The notes: a model not told the origin generated them from the letters alone. DNA of 64,000 bases from Bacteroidota bacterium (GCA_023442525.1 JAEZZA010000002.1:67778-131777); one strand, 5' to 3'. Numbered from the stretch's first letter, positions 16,682 to 25,619 are shown. Translations and numbers: made by a program.

Positions 16682-16704
16682 CAATTTAATTTAAGAACCC
16701 GGCA

Positions 16705-16712
16705 CAAAGGTA
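16705..16712 (-). promoter_or_regulatory. hom promoter -7 element
   Basis: Minus-strand TACCTTTG (plus CAAAGGTA) matches TAnnTTTG. It predicts a transcript start near 16698 and a leader of about 58 nt that contains the S-box-like fragment. Confidence 0.65.
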
Positions 16713-16731
16713 GCTATTTTTTAATTTCCTG

Positions 16732-16739
16732 TATATTTG
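16732..16739 (+). promoter_or_regulatory. -7 element for the DUF486 gene
   Basis: TATATTTG matches TAnnTTTG. It is 90 nt before the ATG at 16830 and divergent from the hom promoter, 20 bp away. The predicted leader begins with a small CCCG-AAAA-CGGG hairpin. Confidence 0.6.
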
Positions 16740-16829
16740 CACCCCGAAAACGGGTTAATGAAATAGCGTAACCTTTTCTTACAATCACTAGTAAAATGCT
16801 TGCTGTTTAAAAGAGGTTAAGTAAATTAA

Positions 16830-17171
16830 ATGAGAACAATTATAACTGTAGTTGCAGGTCTTACCTTGAGTAACTTATTTATGACTTTTGCATGGTATGG
16901 GCATCTCAAAAATATGAAAGGATATCCCTGGATAATTGCCGCTTTGTTAAGTTGGGGGATAGCGCTTTTTGAATACCTTGTTCAGGTACCCACGAACCGG
17001 ATCGGAAGCAGTCAGCTGTCAGTAGGTCAGCTTAAGATAATGCAGGAGATAATTACATTGAGCGTATTTATCCCTTTTAGTATACTTTATCTGAAAGAAC
17101 CCTTTAAGACCAATTACCTCTGGGCCGGTCTCTGCATGATTGGAGCAGTGTATTTTATGTTTAAGAGTTAG
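16830..17171 (+). CDS. DMT-superfamily membrane protein (DUF486)
   Basis: This 113-residue integral membrane protein has four hydrophobic helices, at about residues 3-22, 32-50, 68-86 and 92-111. It matches the DUF486 family by length and by the segments TFAWYGHLKN, WGIALFEYLVQVPTNRIG and FSILYLKEPFKTNYLWAGLCMIGAVYFMF. The family is distantly related to small drug/metabolite transporters; no substrate is known. It is a single gene converging on the small acidic protein, 6 bp apart. Confidence 0.85.
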   Translation: MRTIITVVAGLTLSNLFMTFAWYGHLKNMKGYPWIIAALLSWGIALFEYLVQVPTNRIGSSQLSVGQLKIMQEIITLSVFIPFSILYLKEPFKTNYLWAGLCMIGAVYFMFKS

Positions 17172-17177
17172 GAGACC

Positions 17178-17471
17178 TTACTCTTCATCTTCCTGAACAT
17201 CCTCACCAATTTCGAGGCTTTCGAAATTGTCGAATTCATCAAAGGTTGAAGATTCTGCCTCTTCCTCTTCCTCAGCAGGATTTACACGGGGTAATTTGAT
17301 AAGGTAATAAATATCTTCTGTCTCGAAAGGGATAGCCACTTCAATCTCACCCCTCGGATTCGTGAAAGTGATGGTGCGATCTTCATAACCATCGGGATAC
17401 TTCTCCTTCAGTTTTTCCACTAACTCTTCCGACAGTTGCTCGTATGACTTGATAATTCTCTTCTTTGCCAC
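17178..17471 (-). CDS. Conserved small protein with acidic tail, function unknown
   Basis: This 97-residue cytoplasmic protein starts MAKKRIIKSYEQLSEELVEKLKEKYPDGYED. It then has a short beta-rich region (RTITFTNPRGEIEVAIPFETEDIYYLIKL) and a strongly acidic C-terminal tail from about residue 68. I do not recognise a named domain, although the N-terminus resembles conserved hypothetical proteins of Bacteroidales as I recall them. The acidic tail suggests interaction with a basic partner such as a nucleic-acid-binding protein; that is inference. A TATATTTA element precedes it at about 36-50 nt. Confidence 0.75.
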   Translation of the reverse strand: MAKKRIIKSYEQLSEELVEKLKEKYPDGYEDRTITFTNPRGEIEVAIPFETEDIYYLIKLPRVNPAEEEEEAESSTFDEFDNFESLEIGEDVQEDEE

Positions 17472-17639
17472 GGGTTTACAAGTGTTTTAATGTTACCGTT
17501 CAATCGGGGTAAATATATATAAATTTTGTTTTTTTAAACAAGAGCAAAATAGGATTATTTTATTTGTTGTTATGTGCAATTATGATGCAAAAACAACATT
17601 ACCGGTCAAGAGTTTTAATAATAAAACAATTTGAGAAAC

Positions 17640-18317
17640 CTACTGAATTTTCCAGTCGACTTCGTCGAGACCGTGTTTTCTTAGAATATCATTGGTTTTT
17701 GAAAAATGACGGCACCCAAAAAACCCGTTATAGGCTGAATATGGAGATGGATGGGCTGCCTTGAGCACATAATGACGATTCGTATCAATGAGGCTCTCCT
17801 TTTCCTGTGCAAATTTTCCCCACAACAGGAAAATTAGCCCCACTCTCTTTTCCGACAATTTTGATATAACTGCATTTGTAAATGTCTCCCATCCTTTATG
17901 TTGATGCGATCCGGGCTGATTTGCCCTTACCGTCAGTGTGGCATTTAAAAGCAGAACTCCTTGTTTTGCCCACTTTTCGAGACCTCCGTTTTTCGGGACC
18001 GGATAACCCAGATCTTTTTCAATTTCCTTAAAAATATTAATCAGAGATGGAGGTGGCGTTATACCCTTCGGAACCGAGAAACAAAGTCCGTGAGCCTGAC
18101 CCGGACCGTGATAAGGATCCTGGCCCAGAATGACAACCTTGACATTCTCAAAGGGAGTCAGTCTGAAGGCGTTAAAAATCAGTCCTCCCGGAGGATATAT
18201 AGTGAATTTGGCCTTTTCACTCACCAGAAATTCCTTAAGTTCACTGAAATAAGACTTTTCAAACTCCTCATTGAGCGCTTCCTTCCAGCTGTCCTCTATT
18301 TGTGGGTTTACCGCCAT
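17640..18317 (-). CDS. ung: Uracil-DNA glycosylase, family 1
   Basis: Ung removes uracil from DNA as the first step of base excision repair. The 225-residue protein has the catalytic water-activating loop VVILGQDPYHGPGQAHGLCFSVP (Asp67), the region GVLLLNATLTVRANQPGSH, and the minor-groove loop AAHPSPYSAYNGFFGCRHF with the conserved HPSP. Its first 50 nt overlap the 3' end of the upstream Na/Pi cotransporter gene in another frame. The start MAVNPQIEDSWKEAL aligns with the E. coli N-terminus, so the overlap appears real. Confidence 0.96.
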   Translation of the reverse strand: MAVNPQIEDSWKEALNEEFEKSYFSELKEFLVSEKAKFTIYPPGGLIFNAFRLTPFENVKVVILGQDPYHGPGQAHGLCFSVPKGITPPPSLINIFKEIEKDLGYPVPKNGGLEKWAKQGVLLLNATLTVRANQPGSHQHKGWETFTNAVISKLSEKRVGLIFLLWGKFAQEKESLIDTNRHYVLKAAHPSPYSAYNGFFGCRHFSKTNDILRKHGLDEVDWKIQ

Positions 18318-20049
18318 TTGTGTTTTCTTTAAGTATAATCCGGGCTATGTTGGTAGCATGGCTGCCAATGATCTTAAACGAACCGATAAGTTCCATGTGA
18401 GTACGACTGCTTTCAACCGATTCCTCAATGTCCATCTTAAGCCGGTTATAATGCTGTTTTTCGAGCTCAAAGAATTCCTGCCGGAATTGGTTGTACGATA
18501 TTTTCGACTTCCGGGCGTCACTTATTGCAACCGGCTGGTTACTCCGGCTGAAGGTAGTATATGACTGGTAAAGCATTTTAAGAGTTTTCTGATGAAAATC
18601 CAGCAATTCCTTTTTTCCTTCTTCACTGAAATTGAACCCTGCAGCACACCATTTTTCCGCTTTATCTACCAGGTTTACCGAGAGTACGTCGCCGATCTGC
18701 TCATATTCATCAATTGCATACAGCATCTGATAAGCCTCCTGAACCTGATGAGCAGTGATACTTTGCCGGATAATCTGCACCAGGTACTTGTTCACCGCAT
18801 CTCTTAGGAAATTCAACTCTTTCTCCCGATCGTGTATACGTTTCAGCACATTGCAATTCTTTTCCATGAAAGGAATTATGATATCCTCAGTCATTCTCTG
18901 TGCTATTTCCATCATTCTCATTACTTCCTGCCTGGCCAGGTCTAATGCCAGCGACGGGTTATGCAGCATACCATGATCGATATACCATGTTGAAGGTGCA
19001 TCATGCTTCTCTTCGCGGTACGGTATCAGACGCTGAATCAGTTTTGCGAACAGGTTGGTAAATGGCAGGAAAACTATAGCAATCAGAACATTGAATACTG
19101 TATGTGCATTGGCTATCATCCTTCCCGGCAATTCCTCTCCGGCGGGTGTGATCTTCCCGATAAGCTCCGCGAAAGGCGGGATGAACCATACAATCAGCAA
19201 AGCCCCGAATGTCTTAAAAAGTGTATGAGCCAGCGCAACCTGCTTCGATTCTCTGGAACCATGTGCCGAAGCAATGATGGCTGTAACTGCCGTTCCGATA
19301 TTCGCACCTATTATCATAGGTATGGCAGCGTTCAGAGTTATAAGACCCTGCCCCGATAAAACAATAAGGATACCAATAAACGCACTGCTACTCTGTATCA
19401 GCGCGGTAAGAACCGTACCAATCAGTATTCCGGCCATCGGTTTTTCAAGACCTGCCAGCGAGTTTTTTATCCATTCCGAATCTTTAACAGGTTCAATACT
19501 GTCCGACATGAGCTGCATACCCAGGAATAGAATTCCGAAACCGACGATCGTTACACTGATACCCCTTATGTTTGGCTTTTTGGAAATCACATAAAGTATG
19601 AAACCAATGGCAATTATGGTGAGCGAATAATCGGTGAGCCTGAACGCGATGAGCTGAATGGTGACCGTGGCCCCTATTGCAGCTCCGAATATTACGGCAA
19701 CTGTATTTCTGAATTTCATCAGCCTTGAATTCACAAAACTCACAAGCATCACCGTGGTTGCGGTGCTGCTCTGGAATATCATGGTGGTGATGATACCAGT
19801 CAGGAGCGATACAATATTATTATGTGTCAGTTTTGCGAGTAACTCCCGGATTTTATCTCCTGTCGACAGGGTGAGGCTGTCGCTCATCATTTTGATCCCC
19901 ATGAGGAAAAGTCCAAGCCCCCCGATTAATCCGGAAATAAGTATTAACAACCGGCTTCCTGAAATAGTGCTGCCATCAGCGGCATGACATATTACGGTCA
20001 CGTGGAATAGAAAGGCCATTATTGCTATTTTACGGAATTGGCGAAACAC
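18268..20049 (-). CDS. Na+/phosphate cotransporter family protein with PhoU-like tail
   Basis: This 593-residue inner-membrane protein belongs to the Na/Pi cotransporter (NptA/YjbB) family. After a hydrophobic N-terminus, the two inverted QSSS-type repeats are visible as MIFQSSTATTVMLVSFVNS (near residue 90) and LTALIQSSSAFIGILIVLS (near residue 213), with GLGLFLMGIKMMSDSL and IGANIGTAVTAIIASA. Residues from about 370 onward form a helical PhoU-like domain (LARQEVMRMMEIAQRMTEDI, YEQIGDVLSVNLVDKAE). It is the first gene of a two-gene unit with ung. Transport direction and ion cannot be read from sequence. Confidence 0.9.
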   Translation of the reverse strand: MFRQFRKIAIMAFLFHVTVICHAADGSTISGSRLLILISGLIGGLGLFLMGIKMMSDSLTLSTGDKIRELLAKLTHNNIVSLLTGIITTMIFQSSTATTVMLVSFVNSRLMKFRNTVAVIFGAAIGATVTIQLIAFRLTDYSLTIIAIGFILYVISKKPNIRGISVTIVGFGILFLGMQLMSDSIEPVKDSEWIKNSLAGLEKPMAGILIGTVLTALIQSSSAFIGILIVLSGQGLITLNAAIPMIIGANIGTAVTAIIASAHGSRESKQVALAHTLFKTFGALLIVWFIPPFAELIGKITPAGEELPGRMIANAHTVFNVLIAIVFLPFTNLFAKLIQRLIPYREEKHDAPSTWYIDHGMLHNPSLALDLARQEVMRMMEIAQRMTEDIIIPFMEKNCNVLKRIHDREKELNFLRDAVNKYLVQIIRQSITAHQVQEAYQMLYAIDEYEQIGDVLSVNLVDKAEKWCAAGFNFSEEGKKELLDFHQKTLKMLYQSYTTFSRSNQPVAISDARKSKISYNQFRQEFFELEKQHYNRLKMDIEESVESSRTHMELIGSFKIIGSHATNIARIILKENTNGGKPTNRGQLEGSAQ

Positions 20050-20169
20050 TCAGGAAAGATTTAGCCATAAAAATAGCAAAAGATTTTAATCTGTTTATTT
20101 CATATTTTACCAGGTACAGATTGAACATCCATATTTCTGTTTGGTGCATATGATGAAATTATCACGGAT

Positions 20170-20189
20170 GTTTCTTATTTTTGAGAAAC
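20170..20189. promoter_or_regulatory. -7 element framed by an inverted repeat before the 926-aa gene
   Basis: GTTTCT-TATTTTTG-AGAAAC: the -7 element TATTTTTG (20176-20183) sits exactly in the loop of a perfect 6-bp inverted repeat. The ATG follows at 20206. The repeat could be a repressor site overlapping the promoter, or chance in AT-rich DNA. Confidence 0.4.
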
Positions 20190-20205
20190 CATCAATTGCC
20201 GTCAA

Positions 20206-22986
20206 ATGCCACGGAAAATCAAGTGGACTATCCTACCGTTTATTATTTCTTCCGCTTTAATTCTTGCTGCTCTCTATATTTTTAATTTAACCCGGGCAAC
20301 CGACGGTTCGGAACCCCTCGACGCCATTCCGCTATCCGCATCCGTCATTGTGAAAATAAATGATGCCCGGCGAATTCTTGAAAAAGCTTCCGACAGCAAT
20401 CCCATATGGAATGAACTAACTCAACTGCCCTGGTTTGGCAAAATTAAACGCCAGCTTAAATTTATTGATTCGCTATCACACGGTTATCCTGAGGTGCGCG
20501 ACATTATTAATAACTCCCCGTCGGTATTTTCGGTACACCTTACCGGCAGGGATAAACTGACGGTTTTGCATGTATTCCGCCTCCCATCCCGAACAGGTGC
20601 TAAAGACATAAAAGAACTGATCAGCAGGCTGGTAATGAATTCGGGGACCATGACCCCGCGCAGATACGAAGGTACAGAAATCAATGAAGTAGCTTTGCTT
20701 GACAAGTCGGGCATCGGTAACTTCCAGTTTGCGGTTCACAGGGGAATTCTTCTGATCAGCTTTTCGGCAACCATACTGGAAGATGCTCTCCGCCAAATGG
20801 AATCCGGTGAATCGTTCGATGCCGATCCCGGATTTAAGAGGATCTATTCCACAGCCGGCAAGAATGTTGTCGCCAACGTATTCGTTAATTTCAAAGAATT
20901 TCCCAAGAGTATTTCAGCCTTTGTTCAAAATGAGTATAAATCGGAAATACGTGCAGTGCGCAACTTTGCCGGTTGGGCTGAACTCGATCTGAACCCTTTA
21001 TCCGAAATGATTCTGATGAATGGTTTTGTGAATCCCTCCGATTCCGGTAATACCATGGCATCGGTGATTGCCCGTCAGTCGCCTGGCAGAATTCTTGCCG
21101 ATGAAGTACTTCCGTCGTCGGTAACAGCCTTTTTCGCACTTCACCTGTCGCAGCCCGAAATGTACTTTGAACAGTACCGTGAATTGTTAAAGAACGAAGG
21201 CCGTTTTACCTCTTATAATAACACACTGCAATCGATAAATAATTCCTATAAAACGAATTTTCCGGAAGATTTCACTTCAGTAATGGACCGTGAAGCTGTT
21301 CTGGCCATTGACGGCAGCAATACCGAGGGTGAAAATCCGGGAGTGTTCTTTCTGCTCCGGATAAAAAGCAGGACACAGGCCGAAGAAAGGTTTCGTTCGA
21401 TAGTTACCTCAATTGCAGCCTCTCAGTCGAAACCAGTGGAATCATTGATCACTTCTTACCGGTTCGATGCCGATCTGTCATTTAACATTTACGAACTGCC
21501 CATACGGCAATTAATTGCCAAGTTATTCGGACCGGCGTACTCCGTTCTCGATCATCATTATTTTGTGGTGCTTGACAATTATATCGTGTTTGCCGATTCG
21601 CCCGGCTCGTTGAAATCGCTCATACGCGACTATGTACTGAACAAGACTCTTGCTAACGATGCAACATACAGGGAATTCCGAAAAGATTTATCACCGCGGT
21701 CGAACCTCTGGATGTGGTGCGACCTGGGAAGAAGTCAATCCTTCTTTTCCAGATTTCTGAATACCCGGTATTCAAAATCGTGGCAGAAGAATCTCGCCAC
21801 CTTTCAGAAGATCAGGATGGCAGGACTGCAATTGTATGAGAATAATAATATGTTGTACAGCAATTTCCTGTTGCGGCACGTGGCATCTTTCAGCGCCACA
21901 GCACAAACCGTATGGGAAAGCAGGCTCGACACCCTGTCGGATTTCAAGCCGGTATTTGTAGCCAATCACCAAACCGGGGAAAATGAAGTATTTGTTCAGG
22001 ATCTTAAAAACAACATATACCTGATCAATCAGGTAGGAAGAGTTCTTTGGAAGATTCAGCTTCCCGGGCCCATATTGAGCGAAGTCTTTCAGATTGATTA
22101 TTACAGGAACGGGAAATTGCAATTGCTGTTCAGCACCAGCAATCAGATTTACCTGGTCGACCGGAACGGGAATTTTGTGGAAAGATATCCTGTAACCCTG
22201 CGTTCACCGGCCACTAACGGAGTATCGGTATTCGATTATGACAACAACAGGGATTACAGGTTATTTATAGCTTGCACTGACAGGCATGTATATGCCTATA
22301 ATCGCGAAGGTAATCTGCTTCAGGGATGGGAATTTAATCAATCCGAAAGTAATGTCACCCAGTCTGTGAATCATTTTCGTGTAGGCGACAAAGATTTTAT
22401 CGTTTTCGGAGATTCTTACAAGACTTATATACTCGACAGGAAAGGAAATCCGAGGGTAAATGTAGATGCTTATTTTCCGCGGTCGGCAAATAATAATTAT
22501 TACCTGAGTACGGTATCACCCGGAGGCCCGGCCCTGGTTACCACGGATACCACGGGCAAGGTGTATTTCATGAGCTTTACCGGAAATATAAGAACTGTTG
22601 AATTGCCCGGAAAATTTACCAACCGGCACTATTTCGATTTCAGGGATGTTAACGGCGACAACCGTCCCGATTACATATTTCTTGAAGATGACAGGTTAAC
22701 GGTATATGCCAACGACGAATCGCGACTGTTTACTTACAGATTTGGCAAGCCTGTACGATCGAAACCTGCATATTACCAGTTCTCTGCAACCGATAAAAAA
22801 TTAGGTTTCGTATCGCGCGAAGCCAATCTCATCTATCTGATCAACAGTAATGGCGAATTGTATAACGGTTTTCCCCTGCAGGGAAACACACCGTTCAGTA
22901 TAGGCAATTTCGGGGATACATTATCACGCTTCAACCTGGTTGTCGGAAGCAGCGACAACTTCCTTTATAACTACAGGGTGATGTAA
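20206..22986 (+). CDS. Membrane-anchored protein with DUF3352-like N-terminal half and beta-propeller C-terminal half
   Basis: This 926-residue protein has a signal anchor (WTILPFIISSALILAALYIF, residues 9-28). Residues 35-560 are a large region beginning PLDAIPLSASVIVKINDARRIL that resembles DUF3352-type proteins (repeated 'S-VF-V', 'FALHLSQPEMYFEQYREL', 'LAIDGSNTEG'). From about residue 575 there are repeated blade-like units with [VI]Y-[AL]-NR-G/DRNGN turns (YLINQVGRVLWK, YLVDRNGNFVERYP, YAYNREGNLLQGW, YLINSNGELYNGFPL), typical of PQQ/WD-like propellers. It is probably periplasmic or surface-facing. It lies directly before the T9SS cluster on the same strand but is separated by a terminator, so a role in secretion is possible but unproven. 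Confidence 0.8.
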   Translation: MPRKIKWTILPFIISSALILAALYIFNLTRATDGSEPLDAIPLSASVIVKINDARRILEKASDSNPIWNELTQLPWFGKIKRQLKFIDSLSHGYPEVRDIINNSPSVFSVHLTGRDKLTVLHVFRLPSRTGAKDIKELISRLVMNSGTMTPRRYEGTEINEVALLDKSGIGNFQFAVHRGILLISFSATILEDALRQMESGESFDADPGFKRIYSTAGKNVVANVFVNFKEFPKSISAFVQNEYKSEIRAVRNFAGWAELDLNPLSEMILMNGFVNPSDSGNTMASVIARQSPGRILADEVLPSSVTAFFALHLSQPEMYFEQYRELLKNEGRFTSYNNTLQSINNSYKTNFPEDFTSVMDREAVLAIDGSNTEGENPGVFFLLRIKSRTQAEERFRSIVTSIAASQSKPVESLITSYRFDADLSFNIYELPIRQLIAKLFGPAYSVLDHHYFVVLDNYIVFADSPGSLKSLIRDYVLNKTLANDATYREFRKDLSPRSNLWMWCDLGRSQSFFSRFLNTRYSKSWQKNLATFQKIRMAGLQLYENNNMLYSNFLLRHVASFSATAQTVWESRLDTLSDFKPVFVANHQTGENEVFVQDLKNNIYLINQVGRVLWKIQLPGPILSEVFQIDYYRNGKLQLLFSTSNQIYLVDRNGNFVERYPVTLRSPATNGVSVFDYDNNRDYRLFIACTDRHVYAYNREGNLLQGWEFNQSESNVTQSVNHFRVGDKDFIVFGDSYKTYILDRKGNPRVNVDAYFPRSANNNYYLSTVSPGGPALVTTDTTGKVYFMSFTGNIRTVELPGKFTNRHYFDFRDVNGDNRPDYIFLEDDRLTVYANDESRLFTYRFGKPVRSKPAYYQFSATDKKLGFVSREANLIYLINSNGELYNGFPLQGNTPFSIGNFGDTLSRFNLVVGSSDNFLYNYRVM

Positions 22987-23055
22987 CGGCGTTTGTGGTA
23001 TATCGGATAAGCAGTCTGATCCAGTGCTCTCCGGTTTTTTTCTAAAAAATGCTGA

Positions 23056-23085
23056 AAAATAATGTTATCGGGGTAACATTATTTT
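23056..23085 (+). terminator. Terminator after the 926-aa gene
   Basis: AAAATAATGTTA (23056-23067) and TAACATTATTTT (23074-23085) form a perfect 12-bp stem with loop TCGGGG. It is AT-rich and ends in ATTTT, and because the left arm is A-rich it could act in both directions. It insulates the 926-aa gene from porP-gldKLMN. Confidence 0.65.
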
Positions 23086-23144
23086 ACAGTTTAAGTATAA
23101 TAGGGGAAAATGTGAAAAAGTTTATTAACAGATTAGTGTTAATT

Positions 23145-23171
23145 TTGACTTGTTGTTGAACAATATTTTTG
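23145..23171 (+). promoter_or_regulatory. Promoter of the porP-gldKLMN operon
   Basis: A TTG at 23145-23147 is followed after 16 nt by TATTTTTG (23164-23171), matching the Bacteroidota consensus with a spacer slightly shorter than the usual 19. The predicted leader to the porP/sprF ATG at 23238 is about 60 nt and contains a GTTTATAAAC palindrome. Confidence 0.6.
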
Positions 23172-23237
23172 CTTATTTTACCTTTTATGTAGGCCATTTA
23201 TAGCCGTTTATAAACGATTAAAGCAGGGATGTAAAAC

Positions 23238-24182
23238 ATGAAAAAATTAACATTGGTCTTTTTCGCCTGTATGGTTTTGACGGGCGCTTTTTCGCAACAG
23301 GAAAGACAGGTAAGCCACTATATGTACGACCATATTTCAATAAACCCTGGATCTGCCGGAAGCAGCGATATGATCTCAACCCATGCCATCATCAGGCAGC
23401 AATGGCCCGGTATGGATGGTGCTCCGGTTGATTTCATACTCAACCTGAGTGCTCCTTTCAGGTTGGGGACCACTCATCATGGTGTGGGTTTATCGATATG
23501 GCAGGACGAATTGGGATTTAACAGCGATATTGAAGCGAATTTGTCGTATGCCTTCCAGTTTTCGGTCGGAAATGGCAGGCTTGGAATTGGTGTTACCGGA
23601 ATGGCCATAAACCGCAGTGTCAACGGCGACTGGGTATTTCCGGGTCAGATTGTGACGAACGATCAGGTTGTTCCCACCGGTGATCAGAATGAATTCGCTA
23701 TTGATATGGGATTCGGACTTTTTTACAGCACCGAAGAATTATATGTGGGATTATCATCGACCCGTTTGCTGGAAAGCGATTTTACCTATGAGAATTCAAC
23801 CGGGGTGGATGCCACGGAAACACTTGCCCGTCAGTACTACCTGACTGCAGGTTATTCGCTTCAGTTAGCGAATCCACTTTATGAAATATTGCCTTCAATT
23901 TTTTTGTACTCAGACACTAAAGTGACCAAAATTGACGTTAATGCCACATTGATGTACAATAAAAAGTTTTGGGGAGGCGTTTCCTACAGGGTTGGTTCCG
24001 CTATAGTTGGAATGGTCGGAGTCAGTATCCTGAACGGAGTTAAAATTGGATATGCTTATGACTTCGATACCTCAAAACTGATGAACGTAACAAAAGGCAG
24101 TCACGAGATTATGGTGGGTTACGATTTCAGGATCGGAGTGGATAAAATTCCTCAGAAATACAAAAGTATCAGATATCTATAA
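23238..24182 (+). CDS. porP: PorP/SprF family type IX secretion outer-membrane protein
   Basis: The 314-residue protein begins with a signal peptide (MKKLTLVFFACMVLTGAFSQ) and then ERQVSHYMYDHISINPGSAGSSD, the conserved N-terminus of PorP/SprF proteins. An outer-membrane beta-barrel follows, with alternating hydrophobic strands such as GVGLSIWQDELGFN and YLTAGYSLQLANPLYEILPS. Family members anchor SprB-like adhesins or attach the PorK/GldK ring to the outer membrane. Its position immediately before gldKLMN matches porPKLMN of Porphyromonas. SprF paralogues elsewhere in the genome cannot be excluded as the true orthologue. Confidence 0.93.
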   Translation: MKKLTLVFFACMVLTGAFSQQERQVSHYMYDHISINPGSAGSSDMISTHAIIRQQWPGMDGAPVDFILNLSAPFRLGTTHHGVGLSIWQDELGFNSDIEANLSYAFQFSVGNGRLGIGVTGMAINRSVNGDWVFPGQIVTNDQVVPTGDQNEFAIDMGFGLFYSTEELYVGLSSTRLLESDFTYENSTGVDATETLARQYYLTAGYSLQLANPLYEILPSIFLYSDTKVTKIDVNATLMYNKKFWGGVSYRVGSAIVGMVGVSILNGVKIGYAYDFDTSKLMNVTKGSHEIMVGYDFRIGVDKIPQKYKSIRYL

Positions 24183-24233
24183 AATATTTCATTAAATAAA
24201 ACGGCATCTAATTCGGACAAACATCATTCAAAT

Positions 24234-25577
24234 ATGAAAAAGTTATTTTCTCTAGCACTTGTGTTATCGCTGTTTATCATCAGCAGTTGTTCAAACCGGG
24301 GTTCCGGTAGCGGTGAGTTGATTGGCGTTGAAGGGAGACCAAGGGCTTATAGTGAACCTGAACCTTACGGTATGGTATTTATACCACAAGGTAGCTATAA
24401 CATGGGCGTTAACGACCAGGAAGTTGCATGGGCGCAATCTTCGCAGACAAAAACCGTTACCGTTGAACCATTCTGGATGGACGAAACGGAGATTACCAAC
24501 AACGAATACAGACAATTTGTATTCTGGGTACGCGATTCGATTATGCGTCGTTTACTGGGTGAACAGATGGATGACTTCGTTATTACCGAGGATGAAATGG
24601 GAAATCCCATTGAACCGCCTGCAATCAACTGGGAAACCAGGATAGACAGACGTGACGAGGAAATCAATGAGATTCTTAATGAATTGTATCTGAACAAACA
24701 GGAACGCTTTTACAACAAGAAGGAAATCGATACCCGTAAGCTCATGTATGAGTATTTCTGGATCGACTACAAGCAGGCAGCACGCAAGGGAAATCGCTAT
24801 AATTTCGATACCAAAAAGTACGAAGGATTCATCATCGACAACCAGGGTGAAAAAGTTGAGATCACCGATCGTTCGTCATTTGTAATCCGCGATGTTGTTA
24901 ATGTATATCCCGATACTCTGGTATGGATTGCCGATTTCACCTATTCATTCAATGAGCCTTATACGCTGATGTATTTCTGGCATCCTTCCTATGATAATTA
25001 CCCTGTTGTAGGTGTTACCTGGAAACAGGCCACTGCATTCTGTATCTGGAGATCGATGCTTCTGAATTCAGCCCTGCGCGCCAAGGGAAATGCCGGTGCA
25101 CACGATTACCGTTTACCCCTCGAAGCTGAATGGGAATATGCCGCACGCGGCGGTCTGGAAAATTCAATGTACCCCTGGGGAGGTTATTATACCCGTAATA
25201 AGGATGGTTGCTTCCTTGCAAACTTCAAGCCCTTACGTGGTAACTATGCCGACGACGGCGGTGTAATGCCGGTTCCGGTTGGAACTTACCAGCCTAACGA
25301 ATATGGTTTGTACGATATGGCAGGTAACGTGGCCGAATGGACTCTCACCGCGTTTGATGAATCGTCGTACTTCTTTTCACACGATTTGAACCCTGATTAC
25401 AGGTATAACGCCCGTCCCGATGATCCTCCCGTCATGAAAAGGAAAGTTGTAAGAGGCGGATCATGGAAAGATATTGGTTACTATTTGCAAAACGGAACCC
25501 GCACCTATGAATATCAGGATACTGCCAAATCATACATCGGTTTCCGTTGTGTAAGACCAGTACTTGGGGGTATTTAA
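24234..25577 (+). CDS. gldK: T9SS ring lipoprotein GldK/PorK
   Basis: GldK is an outer-membrane lipoprotein that, with GldN, forms the periplasmic ring of the type IX secretion system. The 447-residue protein has a lipoprotein signal with lipobox ISSC (Cys19). Most of the rest is a formylglycine-generating-enzyme-like (SUMF1) fold: GMVFIPQGSYNMGVNDQEV, TVEPFWMDETEITNNEYRQF, YPVVGVTWKQATAFCIWRS, YRLPLEAEWEYAARGG and VVRGGSWKDIGYYLQNGTR. In GldK this fold is structural, not catalytic. It is followed by gldL after 42 bp. Confidence 0.96.
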   Translation: MKKLFSLALVLSLFIISSCSNRGSGSGELIGVEGRPRAYSEPEPYGMVFIPQGSYNMGVNDQEVAWAQSSQTKTVTVEPFWMDETEITNNEYRQFVFWVRDSIMRRLLGEQMDDFVITEDEMGNPIEPPAINWETRIDRRDEEINEILNELYLNKQERFYNKKEIDTRKLMYEYFWIDYKQAARKGNRYNFDTKKYEGFIIDNQGEKVEITDRSSFVIRDVVNVYPDTLVWIADFTYSFNEPYTLMYFWHPSYDNYPVVGVTWKQATAFCIWRSMLLNSALRAKGNAGAHDYRLPLEAEWEYAARGGLENSMYPWGGYYTRNKDGCFLANFKPLRGNYADDGGVMPVPVGTYQPNEYGLYDMAGNVAEWTLTAFDESSYFFSHDLNPDYRYNARPDDPPVMKRKVVRGGSWKDIGYYLQNGTRTYEYQDTAKSYIGFRCVRPVLGGI

Positions 25578-25619
25578 TAATTAAGTGAAATAAATTACAT
25601 ACTAAACGCTAACTATACC

